Below are positions 50,025 to 59,610 of a stretch of 64,000 nt of DNA, piece after piece; position 1 is the first letter of the stretch; every line of letters starts with the position of its first letter. The stretch is from Tiliqua scincoides (taxonomy: Eukaryota > Chordata > Lepidosauria > Squamata > Scincidae): NCBI RefSeq assembly GCF_035046505.1, contig NC_089823.1:27018388-27082387 (forward strand), in the 5' to 3' direction. The notes under the pieces are model-generated. The model was not told the origin of the DNA, did no database searches, and saw only the letters and a list, made by a program, of their open reading frames with translations. The position numbers and the translations under genes were made by a program.

Positions 50025-50564
50025 GGGCACAATCCTAGGCCTGTCTCCTTGGAAGTAAGCTCCATTATAGTTATTGGGGCTTACTCCCAGGAAAGTGTGG
50101 ATTAGAGTGTAGGCTTAGGGCACAATCCTATGCAAGTCTGCTTAGAAGCAAGTTCCATTATAGCTAATGGGGCATACTCCCAAGAAAGTGTGGGGATTGT
50201 AGCCTTAGGTCACCATCCTATGCATGTCTACTTAGAAGTAAGCCCCATTATAGTCAATGGGGCTTTCTCCCAGGAAAATGTAGCCTTAGGGCACAATCCT
50301 AGGTATGTCTCCTTGGAAGTAAGCCCCATTATAGTCAAAGGGGCTTATTCCTCCCTAAGTGTGGATAGGATTGTAGCCTTACGGCACAGTCCTATGCATG
50401 TCTACCCAGAAGTAATACCCATTATAGCCAATGGGGCTTACTCCCGGGTAAGTGTGGATAGGAGTGTAGCCTTATGGCACAACCCTATGCCTGTCTACTT
50501 AGAAGTAAGCCCCATTACAGTCAGTGGGCTTACTCCCAGAAAAGTGTGCGTGGGACTGCAGCCC
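50025..50564. repeat. Tandem array of six palindromic-MITE units before the B3GLCT promoter
   Basis: Six head-to-tail units start at 50025, 50118, 50208, 50289, 50382 and 50475 (81-93 bp each). Each begins GGCACAATCCTA or a variant, contains GAAGTAAGCCCCATTATAGT and ends GTAGCCTTA. Because most units are near 90 bp, a 158-codon frame with repeated peptides runs through them. It is not a gene. Confidence 0.92.
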
Positions 50565-50569
50565 TGCTC

Positions 50570-51240
50570 GGAAACTGGCTCCACTGGAGTGAGCGGGACA
50601 GGCTGAAGGCTCGCCTGTGGCGGTGGGGCAGTTCCCTTTCCGCGCCCGCCACTCCCGCCCCACTGCGGGGGCACAGCAGCGCCTGGAAGAGGGAGGAAGG
50701 GCGCGCGCCGACTCCAGCGGGACTCCTGCCTGCGCGCAGAGGCCGTTTCGCCGCCAGGTGGCGCCGCAGCCGCCTCCTTCCCTCTCCGGAGGCTTCCCGG
50801 CTGCTGCTGGCGACACTATCCTGAGCGAGGCCGCCTCAGAAGGCGGCGGAGAGCGGTCGCGGCGCGGCGCGTCCTCCCTTCTCGCCCTCACGGCCGCCGA
50901 CATGCCGAGCGAGGAGGGGCGGCGAGGCTGCCTCAGGGCGTCCGCAGGCGCCTGCCTCGTCCTGCTCCTGTGGAGCTGCTCCCCGGGTGAGTAGGGCCGG
51001 CCGGGCGCGCGGGGAACCGCTCCTTGCCTCAGGCGGGGGGAAGCGGTCGGGGAGCCGCGGCGGCGGCGGCGACGCGCCCGCCCGCGAGGGGAAGCGGATG
51101 CGGGGGAGCGTGCCCCTCCTGGAAGTTTTTTGGACGGGCAGGCGAGGAAGGGAAGCCGCCTCTCCACAGCCGCCCTCCGCCTCCCCCCAAACTCTGGGCT
51201 GGTCTGAGTTCGTGAGGGGAGAAAGTCGCCGGCACTGGAG
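50570..51240. promoter_or_regulatory. CpG island and promoter region of the plus-strand gene
   Basis: GC-rich, CpG-dense block with many CCGCC/GGGCGG-type stretches, covering the first coding exon and its donor. Near 50565-50615 it contains a sequence alignable to one more palindromic unit with G/C substitutions (CTGCTCGGAAACTGGCTCC). No TATA box is evident. Confidence 0.8.
50902..50986 (+). CDS. B3GLCT: Probable B3GLCT exon 1 (first 28 residues plus one base)
   Basis: ATG in a good context (GCCGCCGACATGC) opens a 28-codon segment, MPSEEGRRGC followed by ACLVLLLWSC, with a basic stretch and a hydrophobic core as in a signal peptide or membrane anchor. It ends at GG|GTGAGT in phase 1. B3GLCT is the ER beta-1,3-glucosyltransferase that extends O-fucose on thrombospondin repeats. 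In mammals and birds, as recalled, it lies next to HSPH1 in divergent orientation. N-terminal signal segments are poorly conserved, so the name rests on synteny. I could not find exon 2 in the remaining 13 kb. A different gene or a short non-coding transcript remains possible. Confidence 0.5.
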
Positions 51241-51556
51241 CCCAGTCCTGGGCATGTCTACTCAGAAGTAGTCCCATGCTGTTCCCAGGAAAGTGGACAG
51301 GGCTGCAGCCTCTGAGCTCCCTCCTATGCATGTCTGCTCAGAAGTAAGCCCCATTATAGTCAGTGCGGCTTGCTCCCAGGAAAGTGTGCATAAGATTTTT
51401 CTCTGTAAACCGCTTTGTGAACTTTTAGTTGAAAAGCGGTATATAAATTCTATTAATAATAATAATAACCCTATGCGTGTCTACTCAGAAGTAAGTCCCA
51501 TTGTGTTTAATGGGGCTTTTTCCCAGGAAAATGTGGATAGGATTGCAGCCTGAAGC
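51239..51556. mobile_element. Three palindromic-MITE copies plus a LINE/SINE tail
   Basis: Copies at about 51239-51310, 51318-51395 and 51470-51556, each with CTACTCAGAAGTA or a variant. The middle copy is interrupted after GTGCATA by AAACCGCTTTGTGAAC and a (TAA)n-like tail (51410-51468), as left by an L2-mobilised element. Confidence 0.75.
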
Positions 51557-51670
51557 CGGTGAGGCAGCCTCCCCACTGGAGTCCTTCAGAAAGCACCACT
51601 GCCATGTGAGGCACCCACAACCCACGCATGCTTTTTGAAGGACTCCAGTGGGGAGGCTCTGTCTCCCTAC
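51557..51670. repeat. Palindromic relative of the 42-kb tandem unit
   Basis: GCCTCCCCACTGGAGTCCTT at 51571 is mirrored by AAGGACTCCAGTGGGGAGGC at 51638-51657, a hairpin of about 90 bp. Confidence 0.8.
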
Positions 51671-51799
51671 CCACTGCACTTCCCTGCTGTGGAGGCAGGA
51701 CCCGCTTCACCAGCTGTGGGTGTCTGATGGACCCCACCCTGTGAGTCCAATCCTGTGCATGTCTGCTCAGATGCAAGTCTCATTATAGTCAATGAGCAG

Positions 51800-52074
51800 C
51801 AGGGTGACCAGATGTCATAACCGCCAAAGAGGACTAGGCACCACAACATAAAGAAAAATGTAGGATGTGACAAAATAAAAGCTAAAAACACATGTATATT
51901 GACAATTTTTGGGATTAATCGAAACATTATATTACTTATTATTGAATTTTAAACTATATTACATATAATTTATTAATTGGAAGATGGCTATGCACTGCCC
52001 ATTCAGGAAAAAGGAGGATATTTAAATTCTCTTCCAGAACACTAGGCTAAAAAGAAGGTCATCTAGTCACCCTG
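51800..52074. mobile_element. hAT-like element, uninterrupted copy
   Basis: Ends CAGGGTGACCAGATGTC and ATCTAGTCACCCTG. It is the reverse-oriented sister of 49182-49859. It appears to sit inside a palindromic MITE copy, with arms at 51750-51795 and 52075-52105. Confidence 0.8.
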
Positions 52075-52105
52075 AGCAAGTCCCATTATAGTAAATGGGC
52101 AAGAT

Positions 52106-52400
52106 CATAACCACCAAAGAGGACAAGGCACCCCAAAATGCAGGACATTCAAGAAAAATGTAGGACATGACAAAATAAAAACTAAAAACATTTGTGTATT
52201 GATTTAATGGGGTTAATTGAAACACTATATTATTAGATTTAAAACTGTATTACATATAATTAAATTACCAATTACAAGAAGGTTATGTGCTGCCTGCAGG
52301 GGCTGCTCACAGGGAAAAGGAGGACATTTAAGTTTTTTTCCAGGACATGAAGCTAAAAGAAGAGGATGTGACATGGGAAAAGAGGGAATCTGGTTACTCT
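52106..52400. mobile_element. hAT-like element, third copy
   Basis: CATAACCACCAAAGAGGACA through AAGAAAAATGTAGGACATGA to GAATCTGGTTACTCTG. Same body as 51800-52074 with degraded ends. A palindromic-unit fragment follows at 52395-52445. Confidence 0.7.
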
Positions 52401-52559
52401 GTAAATGGGACTTACTCCCAAGTAAGCGGGGATAGAATTGCAGCCTTTCTTTGTTTTGCCTTACAGAAGGGGTCTGGGTGGGTGACCACTCCTGCAGGCA
52501 ACACAGGACATAAGACCACCCTTTTCTGCTCCACAAACAGCTATTCTGGGTTCCTATGT

Positions 52560-52745
52560 TGCACTTGCACTGCAATTCTAATATATGCAGTACCCAGGAG
52601 TAAGCTTCATTGAACTTAATGGAGCTCACTTCTGAGTAAACATGCACAGGCTTGTGCTGCCATCTTCCTAAGGATGCAATCCTAGCCATACTTATGTGGA
52701 AGTATGCTCCATTGACTATAATGGAACTTACTTCTGAGTATAGAA
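52560..52745. mobile_element. Two further palindromic-MITE copies
   Basis: Copies near 52570-52660 (ACCCAGGAGTAAGCTTCATT, then CACTTCTGAGTAAACATGC) and 52672-52745 (GATGCAATCCTAGCCATAC, then GGAACTTACTTCTGAGTA). Confidence 0.65.
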
Positions 52746-53099
52746 ATGAGCTCTTAACTCCTCTCAGAAGCAGCGCTGGGCTCCAAATGGAAGATGGTGG
52801 CTAGGGGTTGGGGGGAGAAGGACTCTTTTTCATCCTGAACATGGTGATCTGCTGTTTAGAGGGATGTGCTGTTTGTGTGTGGCAACCTAGTGATTACAGG
52901 GCTGTGTGTACTTAGCTTTTTTTTTTTTTTTTTAAAGAGGTGGTCAATCTGTGTTACATGATCTTGAATATGTACCTGGACAGAAGAGCCCAAGAAAAAG
53001 TGACTCAAAGCCATGTTGGAGCTGCTTTTCTGTGATTAGCTTTCAGATTGGCCTTTTCATATGTTAAACTGCTCCTCCCGAACATTTATTTAAAATATT

Positions 53100-53345
53100 T
53101 ATGTTCCAGTTTTCCTATTCCAGTGGGGAGCTTTTAGTAACTAACTTTTTAATTAGTCATTGTATGCTTATATCTTGCCAGTCTAAGGAGCTCAAGGCAG
53201 CATATCTATATTTCCCTTTCCATCACAACCTTGTTAAGTATATTAGACTGAGAGAATACAACTGTTCCAGGGTCCCATCACCCTGTGAATTTAGTGACTG
53301 AGTGGGGAATTTGAATTCGCATCTTCATTGTTCTGGTCTGTTGTG
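53100..53345 (-). mobile_element. MIR-like SINE, diverged
   Basis: CATCACAACCTTGTTAAGTA, CCAGGGTCCCATCACCCTGT, then GGGGAATTTGAATTCGCATC follows the reverse of the MIR body. Confidence 0.45.
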
Positions 53346-54082
53346 TGGAAGGGAAAGGACCTGCCACTGCTGTGCTTCCTATTCTATAGGCATTGATGCA
53401 CAAAAGAGCAGCCTAAATATTTAAATTACCAGGCATTTTGGTGGTACCAATTGCTTGTGTCTTTCCCACAGAATTGGTAACTTCCAGGTGGCATGCAGGG
53501 ACTATGCTTCTTTCCCCTGACTATGGTCACAGAAACACCAAGGGTCCTTTTTATGTGGAGAAGGAGAATTATATATTTAACACCATTTTGAATGTTTTTG
53601 CACTCTTTAATTAATAATTAACAGTATTAATACTGTTAATAATTTAATTCCCCACACTTTTTTTTTGTTTTGTTTTAAGAGTGTGAGTCCCTTGGGGATG
53701 GGAGTACTACTAATAGGTATGGAAAAAAGGCTGTAAACTTTCTTGGTCTCCTCCCAATGGAGAAGGAAAAAAGCAGGATATAAATAATTTAAAAATATAC
53801 CAATTTCGTGGATTAGCCTCCCTATACAGTCAAGCCCCATCATCTTAAATTGTTTAAACCATTAGTTTTTGACAGGTGGATCAGTATTGCTTCAGCTTAT
53901 TTTAAGCTGGGTTGCATCAAGAGTTTTATACATATGATTCAAGAATAAGAAGTAGACCTTATAGTGCGTGTTTGGACTAGTGGTGGATCCTACTGGGTCT
54001 GAAAAGATGAAGGCTACTGATTTACATGTTAACTGCTGCATAGCAGCTACTTATAGGGGAAAACTAAATGGGTTGGGGTAAT
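53346..54082. other. Intron sequence with a possible L2 tail
   Basis: 53690-53800 resembles an L2-type 3' UTR (TGTGAGTCCCTTGGGGATGG and AAAGCAGGATATAAATAA). Otherwise nothing is recognised. Confidence 0.35.
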
Positions 54083-54090
54083 GCTTAAAG

Positions 54091-54353
54091 CAGTGGTTCC
54101 CAATCCAGGGATGACGATCCAAATGAGGGTTCCTGAGGGTCATGCAGGAAGCAACATTCCCTGAAAGCTGAGTTGCCTCGCAGCTGGAATTGAAGTCCTG
54201 TGCAACTTCCCTCTCGGCACTCCAGCGCTCAGCAATGATCATCGCCGAACACTTCAGAACGTTTTTATTATGATAAATATATACCAAATGGGTTGCCAGA
54301 CAGAGAAAAAAATTGTATTTAGGATTGCGATCAAAAAAATTTGGGAAACACTG
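54091..54353. mobile_element. Short hAT-type element
   Basis: Ends CAGTGGTTCCCAATCC and TTTGGGAAACACTG; flanks GCTTAAAG (54083-54090) and GTTTAAAG (54354-54361). 263 bp. Confidence 0.8.
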
Positions 54354-54726
54354 GTTTAAAGCTTTCAAGAGTGTCATCTTAAATCCCTGCTGCTGAAAGT
54401 GATTAAAGGATCTGAGTTGTCAGAATTGGAGTTCTCTGATTTGAGCATATGTTAGCTTGCCTATCTATTTCATGTAATGAAGCACTTTTAAAAAAATAAA
54501 ATAATACTTTGGATTTTGTTTTTGAAAGCATGGGATGTTTAGTTCTCATTAAAATGCTTTCCCCCCTGAAATTAGTTATGATGCCCAATGTTCCTTAGAT
54601 CACAATATCATAATCACTATGTTGCCCCAGATAGGATGGTCATTAAGGCCTTTGATGGGAATGGGATATATTGTTCTACATCTTCTGCATAATTACATTC
54701 AAACCTGTCAAGATCTTTCTCTAGGC

Positions 54727-57700
54727 CAGGGGTGTGGCCACAAACTTTGTGGCAGGAGGGCCACTTCATCTCTCTGACTCTGTGTTGGAATAAATTTGAA
54801 TAAATTTACATAAATGAATATATTACAGATGGAACTTATATGAATGAGTGAAGGTCTTGCAATAGCTCAAGGCCTATAAAACCTTTCCTTCACTGCTGCT
54901 GCTACATCACAGACGTGAAACATAAGAACAGCCCTACTGGATCAGGCCATAGGCCCATCTAGTCCAGCTTCCTGTATCTCACAGCAGCCCACCAAATGCC
55001 CCAGGGAGCACACCAGATAACAAGAGACCTCATCCTGGTACCCTCCCTTGCATCAGGCATTCTGACATAGCCCATTTCTAAAATCAGGAGGTTGCACAAA
55101 CACATCATGACTTGTAACCTATAATGTATTTTTTTCTCCAGAAACTTCTCCAATCCCCTTTTAAAGGCATCCAGGCCAGACGCCATCACCACATCCTATA
55201 GCAAGGAGTTCCACAGACCAACCACACGCTGAGTAAAGAAATATTTTCTTTTGTCTGTCCTAACTCTCCCAACACTCAATTTTAGTGGATGTCCTCTGGT
55301 TCTGGTGTTATGTGAAAGTGTAAAGAGCATCTCTCTATCCACTTTGTCCATCCCCTGTATAAATTTGTATGTCTCAGTCATGTCCCCCCTCAGGCGTCTC
55401 TTTTCTAGGCTGAGGAGGCCCAAACGCTGTAACCTTTCCTCATAAGGAAGGTGCCGCAGCCCAGTAATAATCTTAGTCGATCTCTTTTGCACCTTTTCCA
55501 TTTCCACTATGTCTTTTTTGAGATGCAGCGACCAGAACTGGACACAATACTCCAGGTGTGGCCTTACCATAGATTTGTACAACGGTATTATAATATTAGC
55601 TGTTTTGTTCTTAATACCCTTCCTAATGATCCCAAGCATAGAATTGGCCTTCTTCACTGCCGCCGCACATTGGGTCGACACTTTCATCGACCTGTCCACC
55701 CCCCCCCCAAGATCTCTCTCCTGATCTGTCACAGACAGCTCAGAACCCATCAGCCTATATGTGAAGTTTTGATTTTTTGCCCCAGTGTACATGACCTTAC
55801 ACTTACTGACATTGAAGCGCATCTGCCACTTTGCTGCCCATTCTGCCAGTCTGGAGAGATCCTTCTGGAGCTCCTCACAATCACTTCTGGTCTTCACCAC
55901 TCTGAAAAGTTTGGTGTCGTCTGCAAACTTAGCCACCTCACTGCTCAACCCTGTCTCCAGGTCATTTATGAAGAGGTTGAAAAGCACCGGTCCCAGGACA
56001 GATCCTTGGGGCACACCGCTTTTCACTTCTCTCCATTGTGAAAATTGCCCATTGACACCCACTCTCTGCTTCCTGGCCTCCAACCAGTTCTTAATCCATG
56101 AGAGGACCTGTCCTCTAATTCCCTGACTGTGGAGTTTTTTCAGTAGCCTTTGGTGAGGGACCATGTCGAACGCCTTCTGAAAGTCCAGATATATAATGTC
56201 TATGGGTTCTCCCGCATCCACATGCCTGTTGACCTTTTCAAAGAATTCTATAAGGTTTGTGAGGCAAGACTTACCCTTACAGAAGCCATGCTGATTCTCC
56301 CTCAGCAAGGCCTGTTCATCTATGTGTTTTGAGATCCTATCTTTGATGAGGCATTCCACCATCTTACCCGGTATAGATGTTAGGCTGACCGGCCTATAGT
56401 TTCCCGGGTCCCCCCTCTTTCCCTTTTTAAAGATCGGTGTGACATTTGCTATCCTCCAATCTTCTGGCACCCTGGCCATTTTGAGGGACAAGTTGCATAT
56501 TTTAGTCAAGAGATCAGCAACTTCATTCTTCAATTCCTTAATAACTCTTGGGTGGATGCCATCAGGGCCCGGTGACTTATTGATCTTTAATATCAATGAG
56601 GTCTGAAACATTTTCTCTTTCAACCTCTATCTGACTTAATTCCTTGGTCAGGAGGGGCCGTTCGGGCAGCGGTATCTGCCCAAGGTCTTCTGCCGTGAAG
56701 ACAGATAGATGCAAAGAACTCATTTAATTTCTCTGCCATTTCTAAGTCTCCTTTTATCTCCCCTTTCCTTCCTCACCATCCAGAGGGCCAACCGCTTCTC
56801 TGGCGGGTTTCCTGCTTCTAACATATTTGAAGAAGCTTTTATTATTCCCCTTAATGTTGCTGGCCATGCGTTCCTCATAGTCTCGCTTGGCCTCCCGTAT
56901 CACCTTCTTACATTTATTTTGCCACATTTTGCTTACATTTCTTTTGCCACATTTTGCTTACATTTATGTTCCTTTTTATTCTCCTCATTAGGGCAAGACT
57001 TCCATTTACGGAAGCAAGCTTCCTTGCCCTTTGCAGCCTCTCTAACCTGGCTCGTTAGCCATGCAGGCACCCTCCTGGATTTAGTAGAGCCCTTCTTTCT
57101 TTGTGGTATACACCTCTGCTGGGCCTCTATTACTGTTGTTTTAAGCAGCCTCCATGCACTCTGGAGAGATTGGACTCTTTTTACCTTCCCTTTCAGCCTC
57201 CTTCTAACCAGCTTCCTCATTTGAGGGAAGTCCGCTTGTCGGAAGTCAAGGGTTTTTGTGAGAGATTTGCCCGGTATTCTTCCCCCGATGTGCATGTCGA
57301 AACGGATCGCAGCCTGATCACTGTTCCCCAATGGCTCCGTAACATTGATATCTCTAACCAGGTCCTGAGTGCCATACAATATTAAATCCAGAGTCACCTG
57401 TCCTCTGGTGGGCTCCATGACTAGCTGCTCTAAGGCACAGTCATTTAGCATGTCAAGGAATCCGGTCTCCTTTTCATGACCAGAACACAAATTGAGAAGA
57501 CCACAAATTGACCAGTGAATATGAGGATAATTGAAACAGCAAGCAGTGGAGGAGCCCTCGTCCCACAGCTCACGCAAGATGTTGAACAGTTGGCTGAGAG
57601 CAGTTGCATCAGGCCACAGCGGGCTCCAGCAAGTCTCCGGAGGGCCAGAGGCTCATTGGAGACTGGAGGCTTCCTGAGGGCCGGATTGGGAGTCCTCAAG

Positions 57701-57740
57701 GGCTGCAAGTGGCCCCAGGGCCGGGGTTTGGGCACCCCTA
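54727..57740. mobile_element. hAT element split by a CR1 insertion
   Basis: Outer parts 54727-54922 and 57532-57740 are one element with termini CAGGGGTGTGGCCACAAAC and GGGTTTGGGCACCCCTA. The 8-bp duplication CTCTAGGC (54719-54726 and 57741-57748) is perfect. It is the reverse-oriented relative of 3701-4124, which reads through the split point as GTGAATCAGCAAG. Confidence 0.88.
54923..57531 (-). mobile_element. CR1 LINE, 2.6 kb, reverse-transcriptase frame largely open
   Basis: The frame 56623-55196 gives 475 residues with INKSPGPDGIHPRVIKELKN, GNYRPVSLTSIPGKMVE, IIYLDFQKAFDMVPHQRLL, SGVPQGSVLGPVLFNLFIND and the catalytic FADDTKLF. An upstream frame (about 57525-56933) holds the endonuclease C-terminus (FNYPHIHW, TRGQVTLDLIL). 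The 5' third is missing. Between the frames a 24-bp segment (TTTTGCCACATTTTGCTTAC on the plus strand) is duplicated at 56918-56965, next to the end of the upstream frame. The 3' end is TAAGAACA-type. A 7-bp target duplication TGAAACA lies at 54916-54922 and 57532-57538. Confidence 0.95.
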
Positions 57741-57748
57741 CTCTAGGC

Positions 57749-58300
57749 TATCTGGCAGCATATTTAATTCAGAAGTCTCAGTGCAAGTGTCCTTTGTGCA
57801 CTCTTATAAGTTCATTGGTTGCTCTAGTAAGTTCATTGTAAGCCTTGGGAAAAATGGAGCTAGGTTGAGCATGTGCTATCTCTGACCCATTAGTTGTTTA
57901 GAATCATTGAGCACAAAGACCCAGCAGCTTGCTTGTGCAAATAGCAGTCTTGCATCTGTTTCAGGGTCACACCTTGTTCAGGATTGTAAAGTGAAAAGAC
58001 ACAGAAATTCCATGTGCTATTAATTCTAAATGTCATGTGATTATCATGACAGAATGTATAATTTTCTGCAGCTTAATTCCTTCAACTCTGTATCAACACT
58101 AGTAAATCTTGTTGGCTAGGTCACAGGCAACTAGTTATGCATAGCATCAATCAAAAGAGTTGATAAAAGAACTTCTCTTTTAAAAAATAGTTTGCTGTAT
58201 TACTACTCTGGCTGACTTTGAATCAAAGATTCTGAACTTTAGTAATAGCACCATAGAAGAAGTAATTCATGACCAGATATCTAGTAACAAGTATGTGACA
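57749..58300. other. Intron sequence, nothing recognised
   Basis: No exon or element supported. Confidence 0.4.
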
Positions 58301-58429
58301 GAGCCATCCCTCGGGTAGGGCAACTGGGGCGGCCACACACTTTCATGACCAATCAGTGTCCATAATGGGGCATTCCTGCACTGGCTGAGTTGCCCCAGGC
58401 CTGCAGCTTGGGATGGCTCTAACAGAGGT
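58301..58429. mobile_element. Small MITE with AGCCATCCC termini
   Basis: Inverted ends AGAGCCATCCCTCGGG and TTGGGATGGCTCT, and subterminal GGGCAACTGGGGC against GTTGCCCCAGG. About 128 bp. Confidence 0.6.
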
Positions 58430-58432
58430 CTC

Positions 58433-58779
58433 TAAACTTTTTGGTCCAAGGGCCACATCAAATACCTGCAACGGTGTCAAGGGCCGGAAAAAAATTAAAT
58501 ATAAAATTTAAATACATTAGAGATGGAACTTGATGAATGACTGAAATGAATGAATGAATGGGCTCAAATGTCCAGGATTTCTCCAAGCACCAACGCAACC
58601 CAAGAAATAAAGCACACACACTTAAATGGACCCCCATTCCACCACCCCACAAGCACAACTCTGGTTGTGTTTGGTCAGCTGGGCCAGAGGCTCTCAAGGT
58701 ATCAGAGGCTGGCCGCAGGGTGGATATAGGGTCTTCGTGGGTCGCATCTGGTCCCCAGGCCAGGGTTTGGAGACTCCTG
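58433..58779. mobile_element. hAT-type element
   Basis: Ends CAGAGGTCTCTAAACTTTTT and GGTTTGGAGACTCCTG. CTCTAA before and CTCTAG after suggest a decayed duplication. Related to 8424-9386 by its GGTCTCCAAA end. 347 bp. Confidence 0.7.
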
Positions 58780-58849
58780 CTCTAGTAGATTAAAAAAGTA
58801 ATTAATATTTGACCGATTGATCGAATTGGGCCTTCATTAAATGATAAAT

Positions 58850-59050
58850 ACCATAAGAAGAGCCCTGCAGGATTGGAACAAAGGTCCATCTAGTCCAGCT
58901 TCCTGCATTTCACAGTGGCCACCAGATGCCTCAGAGAGTACACAAGACAAGAAGATACCTGCATCCTGGTGCCACTTCCTCGCACCTGGCATTCTGAGGT
59001 AGCCTACTTCTAAAACCAGGAGGTTGTGTATAACCATCCTATTTCCCATG
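58850..59050 (-). mobile_element. CR1 3'-end fragment, diverged
   Basis: CATAAGAAGAGCCCTGCAGG, GTCCATCTAGTCCAGCTTCC and CATTCTGAGGTAGCC match the CR1 3' UTR in reverse, older than the 54923 copy. Confidence 0.75.
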
Positions 59051-59384
59051 TTTGTTCACGTAATAGTCAAGTTGCCAGTTATAAGAAACAGAAAGGAAAT
59101 GAAAAATCTGGAAGAAACGTGTTGTCATTCCAATTAGCCTGATTCTTTGTAGGGAGCAAAAGTTTTTGCAAATGAAGATGTTCTTTATGGTCAGCATGTT
59201 CAATTTTTGCCATATTGTGCCTGCTCAGGTTGAGAGAAGCTTCCCTGCATTTGAAGAGTTTATGCATATCCCTATATCCAGACAATCCAGAAGAAGGAGC
59301 AGGGCATGCAAAGTTTTTTTTTTTTTTAAAAGTTTAAAAATAAAAATGTGGTTGCTACTATTAGGCCACTAGTTCTGACAATCA

Positions 59385-59610
59385 ACACCAAGGTGTGGAA
59401 GGGCTGAAGATAAGACTTTCTCCATTGTAATGCCACAGTTATGGAATGTCCTTGCCAGAAATGATCATCAGGTGTCTCATCCTGGTGCATTTTTAAGGTG
59501 TTAAAGCTGAGCTTGTTACAACTTGTGAACTTTCAGGACAAGGACCTGTCTTTTCACTCTATATAAAGTGCCATATGTGTAGATGGTGCCACTATTGTAA
59601 TAAATAATGA
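59385..59610 (+). mobile_element. L2-like LINE 3' fragment
   Basis: CTTTCTCCATTGTAATGCCA, then CAGTTATGGAATGTCC corresponds to the L2 FSIVMPQLWN region. It ends AATAAATAATGAATA. Old. Confidence 0.45.

Noticed and set aside
50130-50606. Plus-strand frame of 158 codons with repeated VYLEVSPI-type peptides before B3GLCT
   Set aside because: It reads through the MITE tandem array; the periodic peptide follows from the 90-bp period, not from a gene.
50499-51167. Minus-strand Arg/Pro/Ala-rich frame of 222 codons across the CpG island
   Set aside because: Typical GC-rich shadow frame with no recognisable domain. A divergent transcript cannot be excluded but is not supported.
49182-52745. CRISPR-like reading of the regularly spaced palindromic repeats
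   Set aside because: Vertebrate context, no cas genes, and the units diverge along their whole length with no unique spacers of fixed size. They are MITE copies.
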